Positions 1-13,384 are shown, counted from the stretch's first letter. The stretch is DNA of 64,000 nucleotides from Triplophysa rosa (GCF_024868665.1 NC_079913.1:9614879-9678878); one strand, 5' to 3'. The notes: a model not told the origin generated them from the sequence alone. Program-made: numbers and translations.

Positions 1-979
1 AGTGGGCATGACTTAGACAGATAGGACTGCGGGACAGGTTTTATTTCAGTGTGTCTCTTGTCCACGTTACACTCCATCATGAACCAAAAGCCCATATCCA
101 AAAGTGATGTCAGTGGTCTGAGTGTGTGTGTATTTGAAAGAGAAAGAGTGATGAAGTTTTTGGATGTCTTGATACTATGCAGAGCAACCTTAGTGCCAGT
201 TTGCTTGCAGCTATAGTAATCCAATAAGATCATCTACGCCTGTTTCCATAACTCAGCAAAACTTCTGCCAACATGTTTTCATCTTACATTATTCAACCTT
301 ACCATTGCAAAATCATTTCCATCGGTTATTAAGACTGTATCTGCGATGCCAAATGATGTATGTACAAATATGTATTAGATCAATGCTCAATTTAAGCTTT
401 CCAATGATTCGTATGTAACAATATAATATTACTGTGTGTGTTTGTGCAGCTGTTAGAGATCTTATCTTAGCAACTTATAAAATGCCACTTTTTTATTGGC
501 AGCTGTGAGTGTGTCTGTGTATATGTATCACCAAGCTCAACTTGTCTTATTTGTTTCTGAATATGTGTGTCAGATGTGAATGTAGTCCATGTGTTTTTCT
601 TTCCTAAAGTAAAGGTCATACATTATGTGAAGATCTGGCCTTGCTGTACAGCCTTGGTGAAATTTAAAACTAAGATTTTTCTTCTGTTGGAAATCATAGT
701 TAGAAAATCCTTTTTCTTATTGTAGGCTTTGGCTTAAATTGAAGTCTTTTAATATTGCAAGGTACAGTACGGTTTTAAAGAAAGGTCACATATAAAGTGA
801 ATGGGGACTGGGGCTGACAAGCTACAAAAAAGCTCCATTAAAGTTTTATAAAAAGACAGTTTTTGTGTTATATTCCATTTCATCTTAAATGATCCAAAAG
901 CTAGGTGCGATGGTTGCGAATTGATATTCACTAATAATCCCTCCCTTTTGGAAGCTGTTAACCACTGCAACTGTATGCT

Positions 980-1158
980 TTAAAAAGTTCACCCCAAAAT
1001 AAAAATTATTTCATCATTTATTCACCCTCAAGTCATTCCAAACACACAAGAAGATAAATTGAAGTACCTTGGCAACCAAACAACATTAAACTCCATTGAC
1101 ATAACCAGACATTTCTCAAAATATTTTATTTTAATTTTTGTGTAAACTGTCCCTTTAA
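980..1158. mobile_element. TTAA-flanked MITE, short copy
   Basis: The element is bounded by TTAA on both sides. Its left end reads AAAAGTTCACCCCAAAATAA and its right end is a degenerate ACTGTCCCTTTAA. The inner text (TCATCATTTATTCACCCTCA, CATTCCAAACACACAAGAAG) matches the copies at 11007, 13925 and 37717. It is an internally deleted, non-coding member of the family. Confidence 0.7.
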
Positions 1159-3139
1159 TTGAATTGCACTTTATACTTATCAGGTCAAACATACATTCCA
1201 TTTTAACATTTAGGTGGTCTTTAGAAAGATTAAACTTGTCTAGGTGGGTCCTGGAATGGTTTGGGAACCCCCTGGACTATACTGTATCTTTGCGTATTTA
1301 ATCATACAGAAAAATGACATGCATTTAACCTCAGGGAAAAGCAACAATATGTAGTCTTCTTCAGAACACGTGCCTACATGTCTGTATGGATTAGTGTTTT
1401 ATGACTAAGACTTCTGCCAAACTTGTTTCAGCTAGTCAGTTTCTACAGGATGGAAAATATCCATGGACAACATGGTCAACAAAGAGGTTCATCACAACTT
1501 TCGGATATTTGCTCTCTTTTATTTGATTATCCTACTTCTGGAGACTAATAATGTTTGCAAACCATATCAAGATCAAGAAAAATTGTGCCATTCCCGTAAT
1601 GCATATCTGGAAGATGACCTCATTCCTCCAACATTCAGTTTGTGGCTTTAGGAAGCCAAGGACCTGTGTCATGCCAACATGTGCTAATTGTTGGACAAAT
1701 CTGTTCCTCATTACAGCCTTTTAAATCAAGACCCAGGAGACCACAACCAGACAGCTGTAGCACCCAGCATGGAACCTTTATTTGTCATAGATTCCAACCA
1801 GTTCTGTGTTGACCTTCTTCAAAGCTAAACCATGTTTAGCTTCTCTCAGAACCTAAATGAATTCAAGAGAAACCACAGCGTGGGTCTCAGATTAGTGAAA
1901 AACTAGGTTTCAGTGTGTCATGTAGTGTACGTTGTGTTCTGGTGATCTCACCAGGCTTCTTCACCATCAAGACAACTTTGTTCAGAAAGACAATGCCGGT
2001 CAATCTGCTTCACACTTTGTTGGTCAACAATGTAATAGTGCTGCTAGACCAGCACCAAACCAGCATAAACCAGCCTGGTGAATTTTAAAAATTCATTCTA
2101 TAGTCTTCTTTACGGAATTAGGCTGCCTCCAGCAACAGAAAGATTTCTGCACATTCAAGCATGGGAAAAACTCATCTTCCCTTCATGCTGCCAGTATTAG
2201 TAAGATAAAACTCGTACATGCTTAATTTTTTATATAGGGAGGACAGCCAAGGTTGGAAATGGAAGCTTGTGAATGTATATACAAGGATGTGTGGGGTGGG
2301 AGGATTTTAACAACTCAACACCCCCCCTTTCCTTCTTGTGTTTAATCCAGACAGTTTCACTTCTGTCAGTCTATTCTGAAGAAAATCAGTCAAAGAAAAG
2401 CAAAGAAACTGGACTTAGTTCTGATACTCTGAAAAATAACAACCTGATTCCTTTTGTACAGTATGTGTGACATCATCCCTACTGGAGATAAACAGTGTTA
2501 TGCTTTAGGAACTATTGTTTGATTTATTTTCAGAGGATGATTTATGTAACCGAGATTCTACAGTACACACACTTTGTTTTCACAGATGTGTGGTCACCTC
2601 CAGCTTTAAATGTCCGGTTGACAGAGGTTTAGCAAGTCACTTTACTCTAATTCTAGGTTAATGTGTGAAAAGAATGTCTGTTTCACAAATCTAGGAAAAT
2701 CTTTGTATAACGAAGTATTATTTTAGCATCTGTTGTTTAAAGGACTGCCACACAGAGGATTATGGATCTTCCTATTTCTGCTGCATCAATACATGCAAAA
2801 GCTTTACAGTAAAAAAATCCCGTAAAAAAACGTACAATTTTCTGCCAGCTGGGGCACCAGAAATATACCGTAAATTAATTTCAAATTATTATGTGAAAAA
2901 TCTGTAAATAAAGCAGTAAAAAGTTACAGTGTAAAGTTACAGTTTTTTTGGACATTATACATGAGAAGTCTGTAAAAAGATTAACAGTCAAATTCTGTGA
3001 AATTATGAGTTTTTTACAGTTCTTGTTTAAGTACTGTATTTTGTTGCCTACTAAGTGGATTAAAACATCACTCCTTTTCTTATGTATACCTGGTCACCTT
3101 GAATATTTTGCCAGCATTCACTTAGCTGATAAAAAAAGA

Positions 3140-3460
3140 GTTAATTTAAGTTCGCCAGGGGCGGACTGACCGGTAGGACATTCTGTCAAAGTCCATAACG
3201 GCCGTCCCACCGACGGCCTACGGCCGTGACCAGGGGTGTACTGGCCAACTGGAGTACCGGAACTTTTCCCAGTGGGCCGGTAATGTATGGGGCCGGAATG
3301 GACGCTTGGTCCGGACAGACGGACGTATTATAAACGCGAATGCACGCAAAGCGAAGGCATTAGCGTGTCGGACACGTGTGCATGTAAAGCAATGACACGT
3401 TACATACAACACCCCCCCACCCGTCGACAGAAATGGTAGAGGGCCGATGCCATCTAACAA
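3140..3460. repeat. GC-rich interspersed-repeat-like segment
   Basis: The segment starts near GGGGCGGACTGACCGG and contains a short local palindrome (CGGCCGT...ACGGCCG at 3198-3228) and a second related GTACTGGCC unit. Its GC content is far above its AT-rich surroundings. I recall similar 'GGGGCGGACTGGCC' sequences as dispersed repeats in fish, but I could not place the element in a family. Confidence 0.4.
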
Positions 3461-4628
3461 GTTGACTTGTTGTACTGCTCAAACAAACAGAGCAATGTTT
3501 TGATAGCACCACATTGCCACAGTGTTTACACTTTTCGGAAAGAACAGATTATGTGCAGTTTCTCTGCATGTTAACCTGCAACCAAGAGTTGACAAAATTA
3601 CACACTTCCCCTTTAAATAATCTCCTTCATACTTATTTATCTTAATACCTGTGTGTTTGATCTCTAGAATAAAATAGTTCTGCTGGGGAATAGCGGGCAG
3701 GCCCCAATCTGACCTCAAATGGGCCTGCCTGTTTCCCTCCACTCGCCTGGTGTGGGGGCACAGATGAGAAAAGAGAAATGAAGGCAGACTTTTCTAAGAG
3801 CTTAAGAGCCCTGACAAGCTCTTATAGGTTCACATAGAAGTCATTGCTAGAAGAGGGGATCTAAAGGGCTGTTTAAGAATGTTGGCAAGCAATGTTTCTA
3901 CACACATCTGCTGCTTACAGTCAGAGCTGGGAATTCTGGGTTTTGTTTTGGGGACCCGTGGACCTACAGTATGGACTCCTAGAATTGTTCACATGCTTGG
4001 AAATACAAACATTGGTTAGTTACCTGCTTTACTGTGAGTAAATAACCTTCATTTTTGGTGTTCTCTTTTGGTTGAAAGGAGTCCTGGCTTTTGTTTGTTG
4101 ATAGAGGAACGGAATATACTAATTCTGTTTACATTTCCCTTCTATGCTTTTCTTCCTGATATGATGCATTACTTCAACTGTGGTTCTGGTTAAGCATCTT
4201 GAGTAACTCTCTCTCCCTGGGCCATCATCCCATCCTTTTTGTTAAAACCTTAGAACCTTCAGATTTCAATGTTTAGCTACACCCATCTATAAATCTCCCA
4301 CAAAGCATTCTGGAAAACCCAGAAGAAGAATGACTGACAGATAAGAGAGAAAAAAGAGGAGGTGTGCTGAGTGAGGTTATGATAAGAGACCCTGTCACCG
4401 TGTTCCTGGAGCGATGCTAGTATTCCACTGGCTGAGCGAACCTGAAACATGTGAGATTTTGTGCAGAGCAGCTGACGGCATGAAGATCAAAGGTTTGGCA
4501 AGGTTCAGGGTAGAGCTTGTAGGCTAGTCGGTTTATTAAGGTGAAGGGGCCGGAAAAAACATTTGGATGCTTTTCAGGTTGTCAGACGTAGAAGGTAAAT
4601 ATTAGAGTCATAAGAATTAACATTGTTA

Positions 4629-5040
4629 AACATGCGGAAATGGTTAATAGAATTTGTAAATGGCTGAATCTTTATGTAGAGTCAGTGACCTATACCGTGT
4701 TTACTAGTTTAAGGAGAAGCATTTGTGAGACCAAAGTCAGCCCAACTTTTTTTTGCATTCATTATTGCATTCTAGAAGAAATGATTGCATTAGAGGCTGT
4801 GAGGGATATGTTCCAGACGTATTGGGTTTTCATAATCAAAAAAGGCCTATATCTGCTTAAGAGGAAAATGTCTGGACAACCTCTGTGGACAGTAATACAG
4901 CTAGACAAAGGTCAGAGGTCAGGTGGTGAAGAAAAAAACATTAGCAGCACAAAGGTTTTGGGTTTGATTCCCATAACCTATACAACGGTCTGCCAAATAC
5001 ATTAAAGTACATTAATAAGATGCTGCCTCGTACATGTAAT
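4629..5040 (+). repeat. Local direct duplication, copy A
   Basis: About 300 bases starting AAACATGCGGAAATGGTTAA reappear at 6222 with only scattered differences. Copy A lacks about 60 bases that copy B carries, including the box A half of the embedded SINE. Both copies end near GCCTCRTACATGTAATATTA. The bases between the copies are unrelated to those after copy B, so this is not a simple tandem array. Confidence 0.8.
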
Positions 5041-6221
5041 ATTAATTTTTTTTTAATAAATAGATTTTTTATACATATTTTAAGTATAACTATAGCAAAG
5101 TACACGTCTATAGACGCAACTGGGAGATTATTAAAATTTGCCTTTTCATTTCGAAACGGTGAAAAAAAATCTGTTAATTCATTCCTTAGACTTTCCAAAA
5201 GAAAGAAAAACAGAGAGAGATGGATTACAGTGGTTAAAAGAGAGAAATTGTCAAATTTAAAGACACCCCCTCAACAGCAGTATTAGAAAACAGCAGTGCT
5301 AACTAATTTAATGTAACACTAAATGTGGGATTGTATATTTACATTACATCTTTTAAAATTACAACATATAAAAAATATTAAAAAGTTATGTGTTGTGAAA
5401 ATACATTATTACAATCCGTTAAAGACCATTTCAGGGGCCACCACACATGGAATTAGCTAAGTGCTCCATAAAGAAACAAAGTATATTTCTTTATTTTAAA
5501 TCATTCTTTACAATTGTGAATATATCAAAGATGTGAAAAAGGGAATCATAGTGGCTATTAAAAACAACAGAATATTTTGGGGAAAATGGATTTTGTGCTT
5601 GCGGTCTCCCTGCCTGCCATAATTCTTTAAGTTTTCAACCACAGTTCTCTCCATAGCAAATCTATAAAACTAGTTTTACAGTTACTTCTGCTCAATCTTT
5701 TGAAAGCTCTGTGGTTTTTCCATTTAAATTTGACATATTGGCACCGTTATGTCGACTGAATTTAACCGTGAGCAGTTATAACTGGGCTGTGAACATCTAT
5801 TAAAAAGCAACCCTTGCCATTTGACGAAAAAAGCTAATAAACTTTTACTAACTTAATGCACCACATTAAAAATGTTTTAATATTTAACTTAGGGAAAGTA
5901 TAAATCTAGAAAATCAATGTGTAACGTTCATTTTACAGATGCACTCTGGTCAGATTTGGCTTTGTTCCAGAATGGTCACCTTATTGATCAGCGTGCAGAG
6001 ATCCAAATTCGGTGTACTTCAACCTTTTCTTATGTAATCAAGGAACTTGTGTTCTACACTGTGTTGAACTTCAGAAAATGGCCCATTGCATCTTGTTACA
6101 TGTGACTTCAGTTCATATAATGGTATATAGCTGCATAGTAAACACAGTTTTCCAGTCCAAGTTTATCTCAACAAATCAGTATGCTAAGATGATTGACAAT
6201 TTACATTTACAATTAACAGTT

Positions 6222-6690
6222 AAACATGCGGAAATGGTTAATAGAATTTGTAAATGGCTGAATCTTTAGGTAGAGTCAATGACCTATACCATGTTTACTA
6301 GTGCAACGAGAAGCATTTGTGAGTCAACTTTTTTTGCATTCATTATTGCATTCTAGAAGAAATGATTGCATTAGAGGCTGTGAGGGATATGTTCCAGACG
6401 TATTGGGTTTTCATAATCAAAAAAGGCCTATATCTGCTTAAGAGGAAAATGTCTGGACAACCTCTGTGCGCAGTAATACTAGACAAAGGTCAGAGGTCAG
6501 GTGGTGAAGAAAGAAACTTCTTTTTCAAATTGCTAAGACAAATGATTCTGTAGCTCAGTTGGTGGAGCATTGCATTAGCAGCACAAAGGTTTTGGGTTTG
6601 ATTCCAATAACCTGTACATCGTGTTGTATAAAACGGTCTGCCAAATGCATTAAAGTACATTTAAGAAGATGGTGCCTCATACATGTAATA
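6222..6690 (+). repeat. Local direct duplication, copy B
   Basis: This is the fuller copy of the unit at 4629-5040, offset by about 1.59 kb. It includes the complete tRNA-derived SINE at 6547-6665. The shared part is nearly identical over long stretches (for example the 60 bases beginning AGAAATGATTGCATTAGAGG in both copies), which points to a recent duplication or two copies of one dispersed repeat. Confidence 0.8.
6547..6665 (+). mobile_element. tRNA-derived SINE
   Basis: An RNA polymerase III box A (TAGCTCAGTTGG, 6551-6562) and box B (GGGTTTGATTCC, 6594-6605) sit about 30 bases apart, as in a tRNA gene. They are followed by the tail AACGGTCTGCCAAATGCATT, typical of a common teleost SINE. 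There is no acceptor stem or CCA context, so it is a SINE and not a working tRNA gene. Copy A of the surrounding duplication has lost box A. Confidence 0.8.
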
Positions 6691-9600
6691 TTAAGTTTTC
6701 TTTATGCATATAAATTAAGATTAAGATGCATCCCAAACTTAAGCACTATTCTACACCATTTTAAAGTATAAATGAAGTGCACTTTAGGTACCCGGAGGAT
6801 GCACTTTTTTTACCGATAATATGAAGTGTGGAACTGTGGACACTTCACGGATTCAACGGTCGCAGTTTCACTTACGTAGTGGAAGGGAGGCGGGGCTTTC
6901 AGACGCTGCTCGAGCAAAACTCTCCTGCAGAGTGATAATGCTTAAATCTGATGGCGACAAGTTATGCTAGGCAAAACAGATGAAAATTGCATTGAATATA
7001 CGATGTACAAATTGATTTTTATTCACACGCATTGTGCCGTGGGATTGACGTCATTTGCGCTCGTCTGGAAACCGATATAATTCTGGTTAGTATAAAACCG
7101 TTTAGTATTCCATTTGGGACGATACTACTCTTCTTAAAAACACTACATGGTTGAGTGCATAGGGGACACAACTTTAGTCACCACTAAGAATTCTCATTGC
7201 CTCCAATGTAGAAAATATTCAGTTCATTATCGGTTGCTGATTGTGTGCTTTTTTCAACATTGGATACAACACAGCAATGAAAACAGCGCTTATAATGTAC
7301 CTCTAAAACTACAGCGCTTGCAAAACCCAGTCAAAACATATGCCAAAACAGCACTGACCATTGGACCGTGTCCTTACTTGAGCTCAAAACAGTTTTGTTA
7401 TCTTAGTGAAACCAGTGATAAACGGCTTTGTCGTCCTTAAATCAATCTCCTCCTGTTGTGACTTCCTCTTTTGACTCCCTCTTCTCTTGTCTGGGTGCCA
7501 GTTACTACAAGACCTCTTCTCGTCTGAATCTCATTTCCCTCTCTCTCCCCTTCCTCTTTGTCTCATCTCTGGCTTCTTTTTCATCCAATGCTTCTTATGT
7601 TGCAACTAGCATTAAAAAACTCCCTTATTATAATATTTTTCTCAGATGTTCGCTTACAAAGCTCTCATTTCTTGAGCATGCAAATTTCTCAAGTATTTTC
7701 TTAGGTATTATCTTGGTCTTGGGTCATCTAGACCTGTCTCGGGAAATAACATCATCAGTCCACTTTAACATTCTTTTTTTTTAAAAACATTTGAGAGGTG
7801 TCTCTGTAAGCAGTATTTATAGCATCATATTATCCACAGTTATTCTGTCTGTAAATTATCTTGGCCAAAATCTAGCAGGATTGTTGTATCGAATGTGGCA
7901 AAGAAATCTAATTTTCTCCTGACATATTAGGCATTTCAAAACATGTGATCGGACATTTCTTAGACGAGCAAAACATCGCTTATTGCTTCATCTGTGAGCT
8001 TCCCAGGATTAGATAAGCAATAAGCAAGTCATTACAGCCATTGCGGTGATGGTTTGTGCTTCTTTTTTACGGATGCATGCATTTTTAGCACAGATAACCG
8101 GTTTTCCTTTCCAGTGTCCGCAGTTAAAATGACAAATGGGTGTCGGAATACTGATTTTGCGCCTGTTATCCACTCCGTAAAGATTGAAAAGATTTTTGAA
8201 GTCAGTAAAGCTGTGAAATCTCAGTCAAGCAGACAAAAATCGATTTGGAATTTTGCTCATTTTAACCATGTGGCATTGAGCGTATCGAAGCAAGTTAGTC
8301 AGCAAAAGAGAGAGACGGACTGAGTGTGGGAATAATGTGAAACACGGCAGCAAGAATTGGCCTGTTTCCCATGTTTCCTAGTGTTCAGTGTCTGCAGGTG
8401 GCCCGACAGGAGAGGAGGAAGATTAAATGTAAGCCAAGATCTGTTCTAATGAGCGCTGGCTACAGATGAATGAGAGGAAAGGAAATCTGAACAAGGAGTT
8501 AACGTATTAATGTGACAAATTTGCATATTTGTCTTGCATTTGCGATATTAATCAAATGTTCGTGTTACGGCTTTTGTTTCTTTTCCAAGTTTGCTACAGA
8601 TCTCGATTGCCAATTGTGAATGCATTCAGACCCACTTTATACATACTGTATTCCAGACAGATGCGACTTTTTCTTAATTGATCTGACAGACACAGATCTC
8701 CCAAAGCTGTTTGTCAGGGCTGATTCTCCTCAACAGCTTCAACAGACTTACAATCCATCATCTCTGAACATCTGAACTGTATATGGTTTTCTTACACATC
8801 ACAGCTGTTGTAATCATAACATCTAGAGGTCTCTTGAGATGCTTCATGCAAAGACTAACTTGTTCATTTTGGACTGGTGCACCTATAGGACCAAATAATG
8901 TTGTTTTTCTGTTCTTGAATGACATCATTTTCAGCATGGGTTAAGAGGGGGAGACTTGACTGAACCCGTTTCCCACAGCTCTTCCTTCACAGATGTCTGA
9001 CCCGTGGGTCAAAGTTGGAGACTGCGAGTGGGAAGAAAGCCTTATACAACATCAGCATAAATGCTTTCACCTGGGATAAATCACTGACTGTCTTCCACTG
9101 TCGGATCTGTCCACGGCGACCCAATGTGCCTGGACGAGCATCCTGGAAAAGCTATCATGTAGACTGGGAAAGACTGCCTGAGACAGTGTGACATTAATAA
9201 CCTACTTTTATTAGGAAAAGCTTTTATTTCTTTGCTTAATTGGCCTTTAAAAGCAGCATCGTGAGGTTTTATCCTTATTTGGGTTGAAAATGAAGGCCTG
9301 TGTTGATTAACTCGGCCTCGTTCCTTCACTGGTCACGCATTAAACTCATCATATTCCCAAACACAGAGTCTTTTATCCCCAACATGGTGCAATAAACCTT
9401 GAACAAAGGACTATTCTGCATACTGCTTTTGTGTAATACATGCTGGAACGCGTCGCTGCAATCGTCTTTTTCCCCTCCGGCTGTATTTTACAAGGCTTTT
9501 GAGCCTGTCATTGATATTTTCTGTCATTGTCTGTACATGTTTACCCAGTGTCAACTTTCAAGGTTTTAGAATGTTCTTCCAGGCTCCACATCTCCAAAGT

Positions 9601-10694
9601 TATAATTTTGGTTTGAGGATAATGACAGAGTATTCTTCACGTTACGCAATACGTTCAGAAATTGTTTTTCCATTTACTTCCTCACCAGAGAAAACGTGAG
9701 CGCTGTATGTGCTTCGAGACATTTGCTTGCGGTATTCAAATCTGGCGATCACATAGTTGAATTTATTCATCTTGAGAAATAACTGAATGACAACCATTTC
9801 AGAAGATCCTACGATAGCAGAAACACGTTTCTGAATATTCATGTATAGAAAGCTCAAACTAGCATTTATTTTATGCAAGTGCCTGCATCGTGTGTGTGAA
9901 GTAAAGTGAACTAAATAAAAAAACACGTCTGTCATCATGTCTAAGATTTGACTTTGTGTTGACTCCGAGAAATATGTTTGTCTGTATGGATTCAGTATGG
10001 ATTTTACAGATGTCTGTTTGATGCAGTAACCACATATTGTGCTTCCAGGAGTATACAACAGGATGTGACCGCTTTAAATAATTGGCTGGGATAGATATAG
10101 AACTGCTTCATTGTGGAAGACCAGTGTGGTTCAAGGCTTCTTTGCATATTTGTCAATTTTAGGCTGTTACCTTTTTTCTTCATCCCCAAAAATTGTTCCG
10201 GTCATAGTCTCTGGCAGACAGATACTGGTAATTGCTTCCATATTTCTCAACAGAAGCAATGTCCAGTAACATCTATCCTGCGTCCACCCACTCTGTTCCA
10301 CTGTCACAAAACCCTTTTTCAATTTCTCAAATTTTCCTGTTTTTGCTTCTAATCCCTCACCAAACCGTTTCTCTTATTTTTTCTCATTTTGTCTGGCCTC
10401 ATGCATAATGGCCTCCTGCACAGAGACGTGTTATGACATCACTCATTGTGGTTCACAGTATTACAATGCATTTTATATCTGTGATGCTCTGTTGCTTTAA
10501 CAAGAGAATAAAGACATTCTTCTCACCATAAAAGATGTAAAGTGTATCTTGACAGCCCTACATGTCTATGACATCATTAAATCCTCGGATTGAGCAGTTT
10601 ACATAACATTGATGTCGAGGGCTTTTAAAAGAGTGGTCGGTGTCCTAGCTGAAGCAAACGATTGTTTTACTGCGGTTTCAAAAATGGAGATATA

Positions 10695-10708
10695 GCGCCC
10701 TCTCGTGG
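10695..10708 (-). promoter_or_regulatory. CTCF-like motif
   Basis: Read on the minus strand the site is CCACGAGAGGGCGC, which fits the vertebrate CTCF core CCASYAGRKGGCRS at 13 of 14 positions. This is a pattern match only. Confidence 0.35.
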
Positions 10709-11006
10709 AACAGACAAAGGTTTGGATATAGCCAGACAGACGGGCATAAAACTAGATAGGCTGTTAATTTTATGCAAATCATTACGGTTGGTCAAGCCTT
10801 GGTAAATAAATTCCACAAATAAAACATACTTGCGGGATTAAGTTATTTTGCACAAAGCTGTCAATCATAATTCATCACTGATCATTTTTTACAGATGAAA
10901 ATATTACATTTTACAATTTTGCTAAAACAAAGCAGACTGGCATGTTGTTCATGTAAGGGAAATCATATGTGGCTAACAGGAAAGCAAAGGCACAAAAAGG
11001 CTAGAT

Positions 11007-11364
11007 TTAACGCAATAGTTCCCCCAAAAATAAAATTTCTGCCATCATTTACTCACTTTAAAATCTGTACAAATGTCTTTGTTCTGATGAACACAAAGAT
11101 ATTTGGAAGGCTTATTACCAAACAGTTCTTGAACCCCACTGACAACCATATAGGAACATTTACTTTATATTCTTCTGTTCAACAGAACAAGCAAAATTGT
11201 AGGGAAGTAAACCGTAGGGCACTTTTGACTACCATTGTCAATGTTCCTACTATGGTAGGCATGGGGTCCAAGAACTGAATATCTTAAATGTATTTAGGTT
11301 TGAAACAACTAAAGGATGAGTAATTCATGACAGATTTTCATTTTTGGGTGAACTATCACTTTAA
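11007..11364. mobile_element. TTAA-flanked foldback MITE
   Basis: TTAA bounds both ends. The left end reads GCAATAGTTCCCCCAAAAAT and the right end reads ATTTTTGGGTGAACTATCAC, which are imperfect inverted repeats. It carries no coding capacity. It belongs to the same family as the elements at 13925 and 37717. Confidence 0.8.
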
Positions 11365-11650
11365 TTTAAACGATGATCCAATGAATTTATATATTTTTGT
11401 ACAAGTTACAACTATCAAAGAACAAGTTTTTGTTTCAGAAAAGAAATACAAACCTAATGGGGAAAAGAAATTTCAAAGACATGCATGGAGCACTGCATGT
11501 GTTTGCTGACTGCGCAAAAAAAAAAAGATTAAAGGCTTCTGAGCCGTTTTCCTAAGAAATTAATCAACCATACATTCATCTTGTTGATTAACAAATGTAA
11601 AACACAGTGACTGTATAAATAAACGTAAAAACATAAAAAGTTGACAAAAG

Positions 11651-11656
11651 TTTATT
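11651..11656 (-). terminator. Poly(A) signal of the small minus-strand gene
   Basis: AATAAA on the minus strand, about 110 bases after the stop at 11768, fits a short 3' UTR for the gene ending there. Confidence 0.45.
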
Positions 11657-11767
11657 TTACACAAACATTTAAAAATGACAAGACGACACAGAAATCTTTT
11701 GCATGTTATTTTGATTGTTCAGAGCTTGGGAAGTGTGTTGGAGGCTGAACAAGAGGTTTGTATCTTC

Positions 11768-13044
11768 TCACAGGATGAGCTTTAAATGTGACGCACTAAA
11801 AGATACATAATTTAAATACACTTCATGTGCAAAATGACAATGTCCTAAAAGATTAATAACCAAAATAGTCACCCATTGATCTTGCATCTGACGCATCTCT
11901 TGCAGTCTCATTTCACGCTGAACTCTCCGAGCAGCATCAAATTCATCGAAAGAAAAAGGCTTACACCGGGTAGCACGCCTCTGCCTTGTACGCACATGAC
12001 CGTTTTCTCCTCTGTACCTTCCAAAGGTGGTCTCTTCAGATCTGATGCTAGAATGAGCAGGTGATGTTTCCAGAGTTCTATCATCTACAAAGCCTGGCAC
12101 AGACATACAAAGGATTTGAATGAGAAGTTCTCATATGGTAAAATAAATGTGAACCATGTCATTGTGTCAGCATTACAGAAACACCCGTTTAAAAACCTCC
12201 TTACCAGGTTCATTACTGTCATTTTTTTGCATAGGGGAGATGACCGCCACAGCATATCGTCTCTTAGGTGAGAAGCATAGTGGCTCTCTGCGTCTAAATG
12301 CACTTATGGTGGTTTTCTGACCTGCAAACCATAAGGTGTAACGTTCAATATACATATATATAAATAACTAAATAATAACTAATGGCGAGTGTAAAACTGT
12401 TGCACAAATTTGGAATTTTCATATAGGCCTGCTGTAAAAGGTGTTTCAAAGTCATTGTTTATCGTTTTAGTGAAACAGATTTTGGCCATAGGCAAATTTA
12501 ATACACATTCATGTCAAGTAGTCCGCATGTTGTGCGCAGTTACAACGCGTAAGATTTAATGTTTACTAACAAACAATTAAATAAATCATTTCCAATAATG
12601 TAACTGTTAATAAGAAAAATCACAACAATATGAACTCTGTGAGCGCGCACTAGCTCCTCCTGCAGGAGCCGTTTCTATGGCAATAGCTCCACGCGCGCGA
12701 CACAACAATGAAACGCACAGATTTAACGGCTTTCACCGGAATAACGATTTAACAGCATAACAGGAACCAATTTAAGGTACAACACGGTAAGAGTGATTCG
12801 ATATAAAAACGAGTATTTTAGTAAATAATAGTTGTAAAGACGTTTTGTATTATATAATTCTGAAGAAATATCTGTGAGGTAACGTTAACCTAAGAGCTTG
12901 AAAATTATGTTAGATTCCGTCGTCCTTTTTTCCGTCATCATGATATGAAATTTATTTACCTGGATATATAAATTATTACAACTACAATGGTTAACCACCT
13001 GAATTCGTTTGGGCAACTTCTGTTTCTGTAGCGTTGTGAGCCAT
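11768..13044 (-). CDS. Uncharacterised small basic protein, three exons
   Basis: Coding exons are 13044-12999, 12321-12205 and 12093-11768, joined by GT-AG introns in phase 1 at both junctions, giving 162 aa. The first exon starts MAHNATETEVAQTNS. The middle is rich in Arg and Lys (CFSPKRRYAVAVISP), and the third exon has RQRRATRCKPFSFDEFDAAR followed by a short Arg/Gln/Met-rich predicted helix (QREMRLQEMRQMQDQ). The last 30 or so residues are hydrophobic and low in character, so the true end could be an unrecognised splice near DQW. I see no signal peptide and no known domain, and I do not recognise the family. The gene lies head-to-head with ccdc146. A shared ciliary role is only a guess from the X-box between them. 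Confidence 0.55.
12640..12790. promoter_or_regulatory. Divergent promoter of ccdc146 and the small gene, with RFX X-box-like site
   Basis: This CpG-rich patch (GAGCGCGCACTAGC, CCACGCGCGCGAC) sits in otherwise AT-rich DNA. At 12671-12684 GTTTCTATGGCAAT matches the RFX X-box palindrome GTTGCCATGGCAAC at 11 of 14 positions. A plus-strand donor (CACG|GTAAGA) at about 12787 could end a 5' untranslated exon of ccdc146, whose ATG exon opens with a splice acceptor at 13382. If so, that exon lies inside intron 1 of the minus-strand gene. RFX control of centriolar and ciliary genes is well known. The site here is an inference. Confidence 0.45.
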
Positions 13045-13384
13045 AGCAAGCGTTGTCTGTCAATAAAGCTTAAAAACCAGCAAAAATTCATCCAGAACAT
13101 TTTTTTTTATATAAGTTACACGAGTTTAATTAGCATGGCGAGGTTAATTGTGTACAGCTGTAGAAAGTCCGCACCAAATTTGCTCTACAGTCATGCGCAG
13201 TTGCGTTGTTTGTAGATCAGTGGAAGGGAACTGGAATTAACTAATATAAATATTATTTAGTTTGTTTAGTATAATGTAGAATGTATCACATAATAAAGGC
13301 AAAATTCAGAAGTTTTTATTCGGCTGTTTATAAGCAAAACAACTTTGAACCGTGCTTAAAAGTATGTGGTCATATATTTAGGTC

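Larger units (their letters stand above)
1..11640. other. Intergenic, repeat-bearing region without a supported gene
   Basis: I see no run of exons with matching splice phases and no protein I recognise on either strand. All open frames are short and lack similarity that I can recall. The stretch holds TTAA foldback elements, a local direct duplication, a tRNA-derived SINE and a GC-rich repeat-like patch, each listed separately. Around 2800-3010 there are many short ACAGTAAAA/TGTAAA-type units typical of degenerate fish repeats. Around 6740-7130 an AT/GC mosaic looks like another old non-autonomous element, but I could not define its ends. Confidence 0.6.

Noticed and set aside
6551..6605. 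tRNA-like boxes A and B
   Set aside because: Not a tRNA gene. The sequence lacks a paired acceptor stem and continues into a SINE tail.
7147..7784. Two moderately long plus-strand open frames
   Set aside because: They show low-complexity Ser/Leu/Phe content, no similarity I recall and no splice or initiation context.
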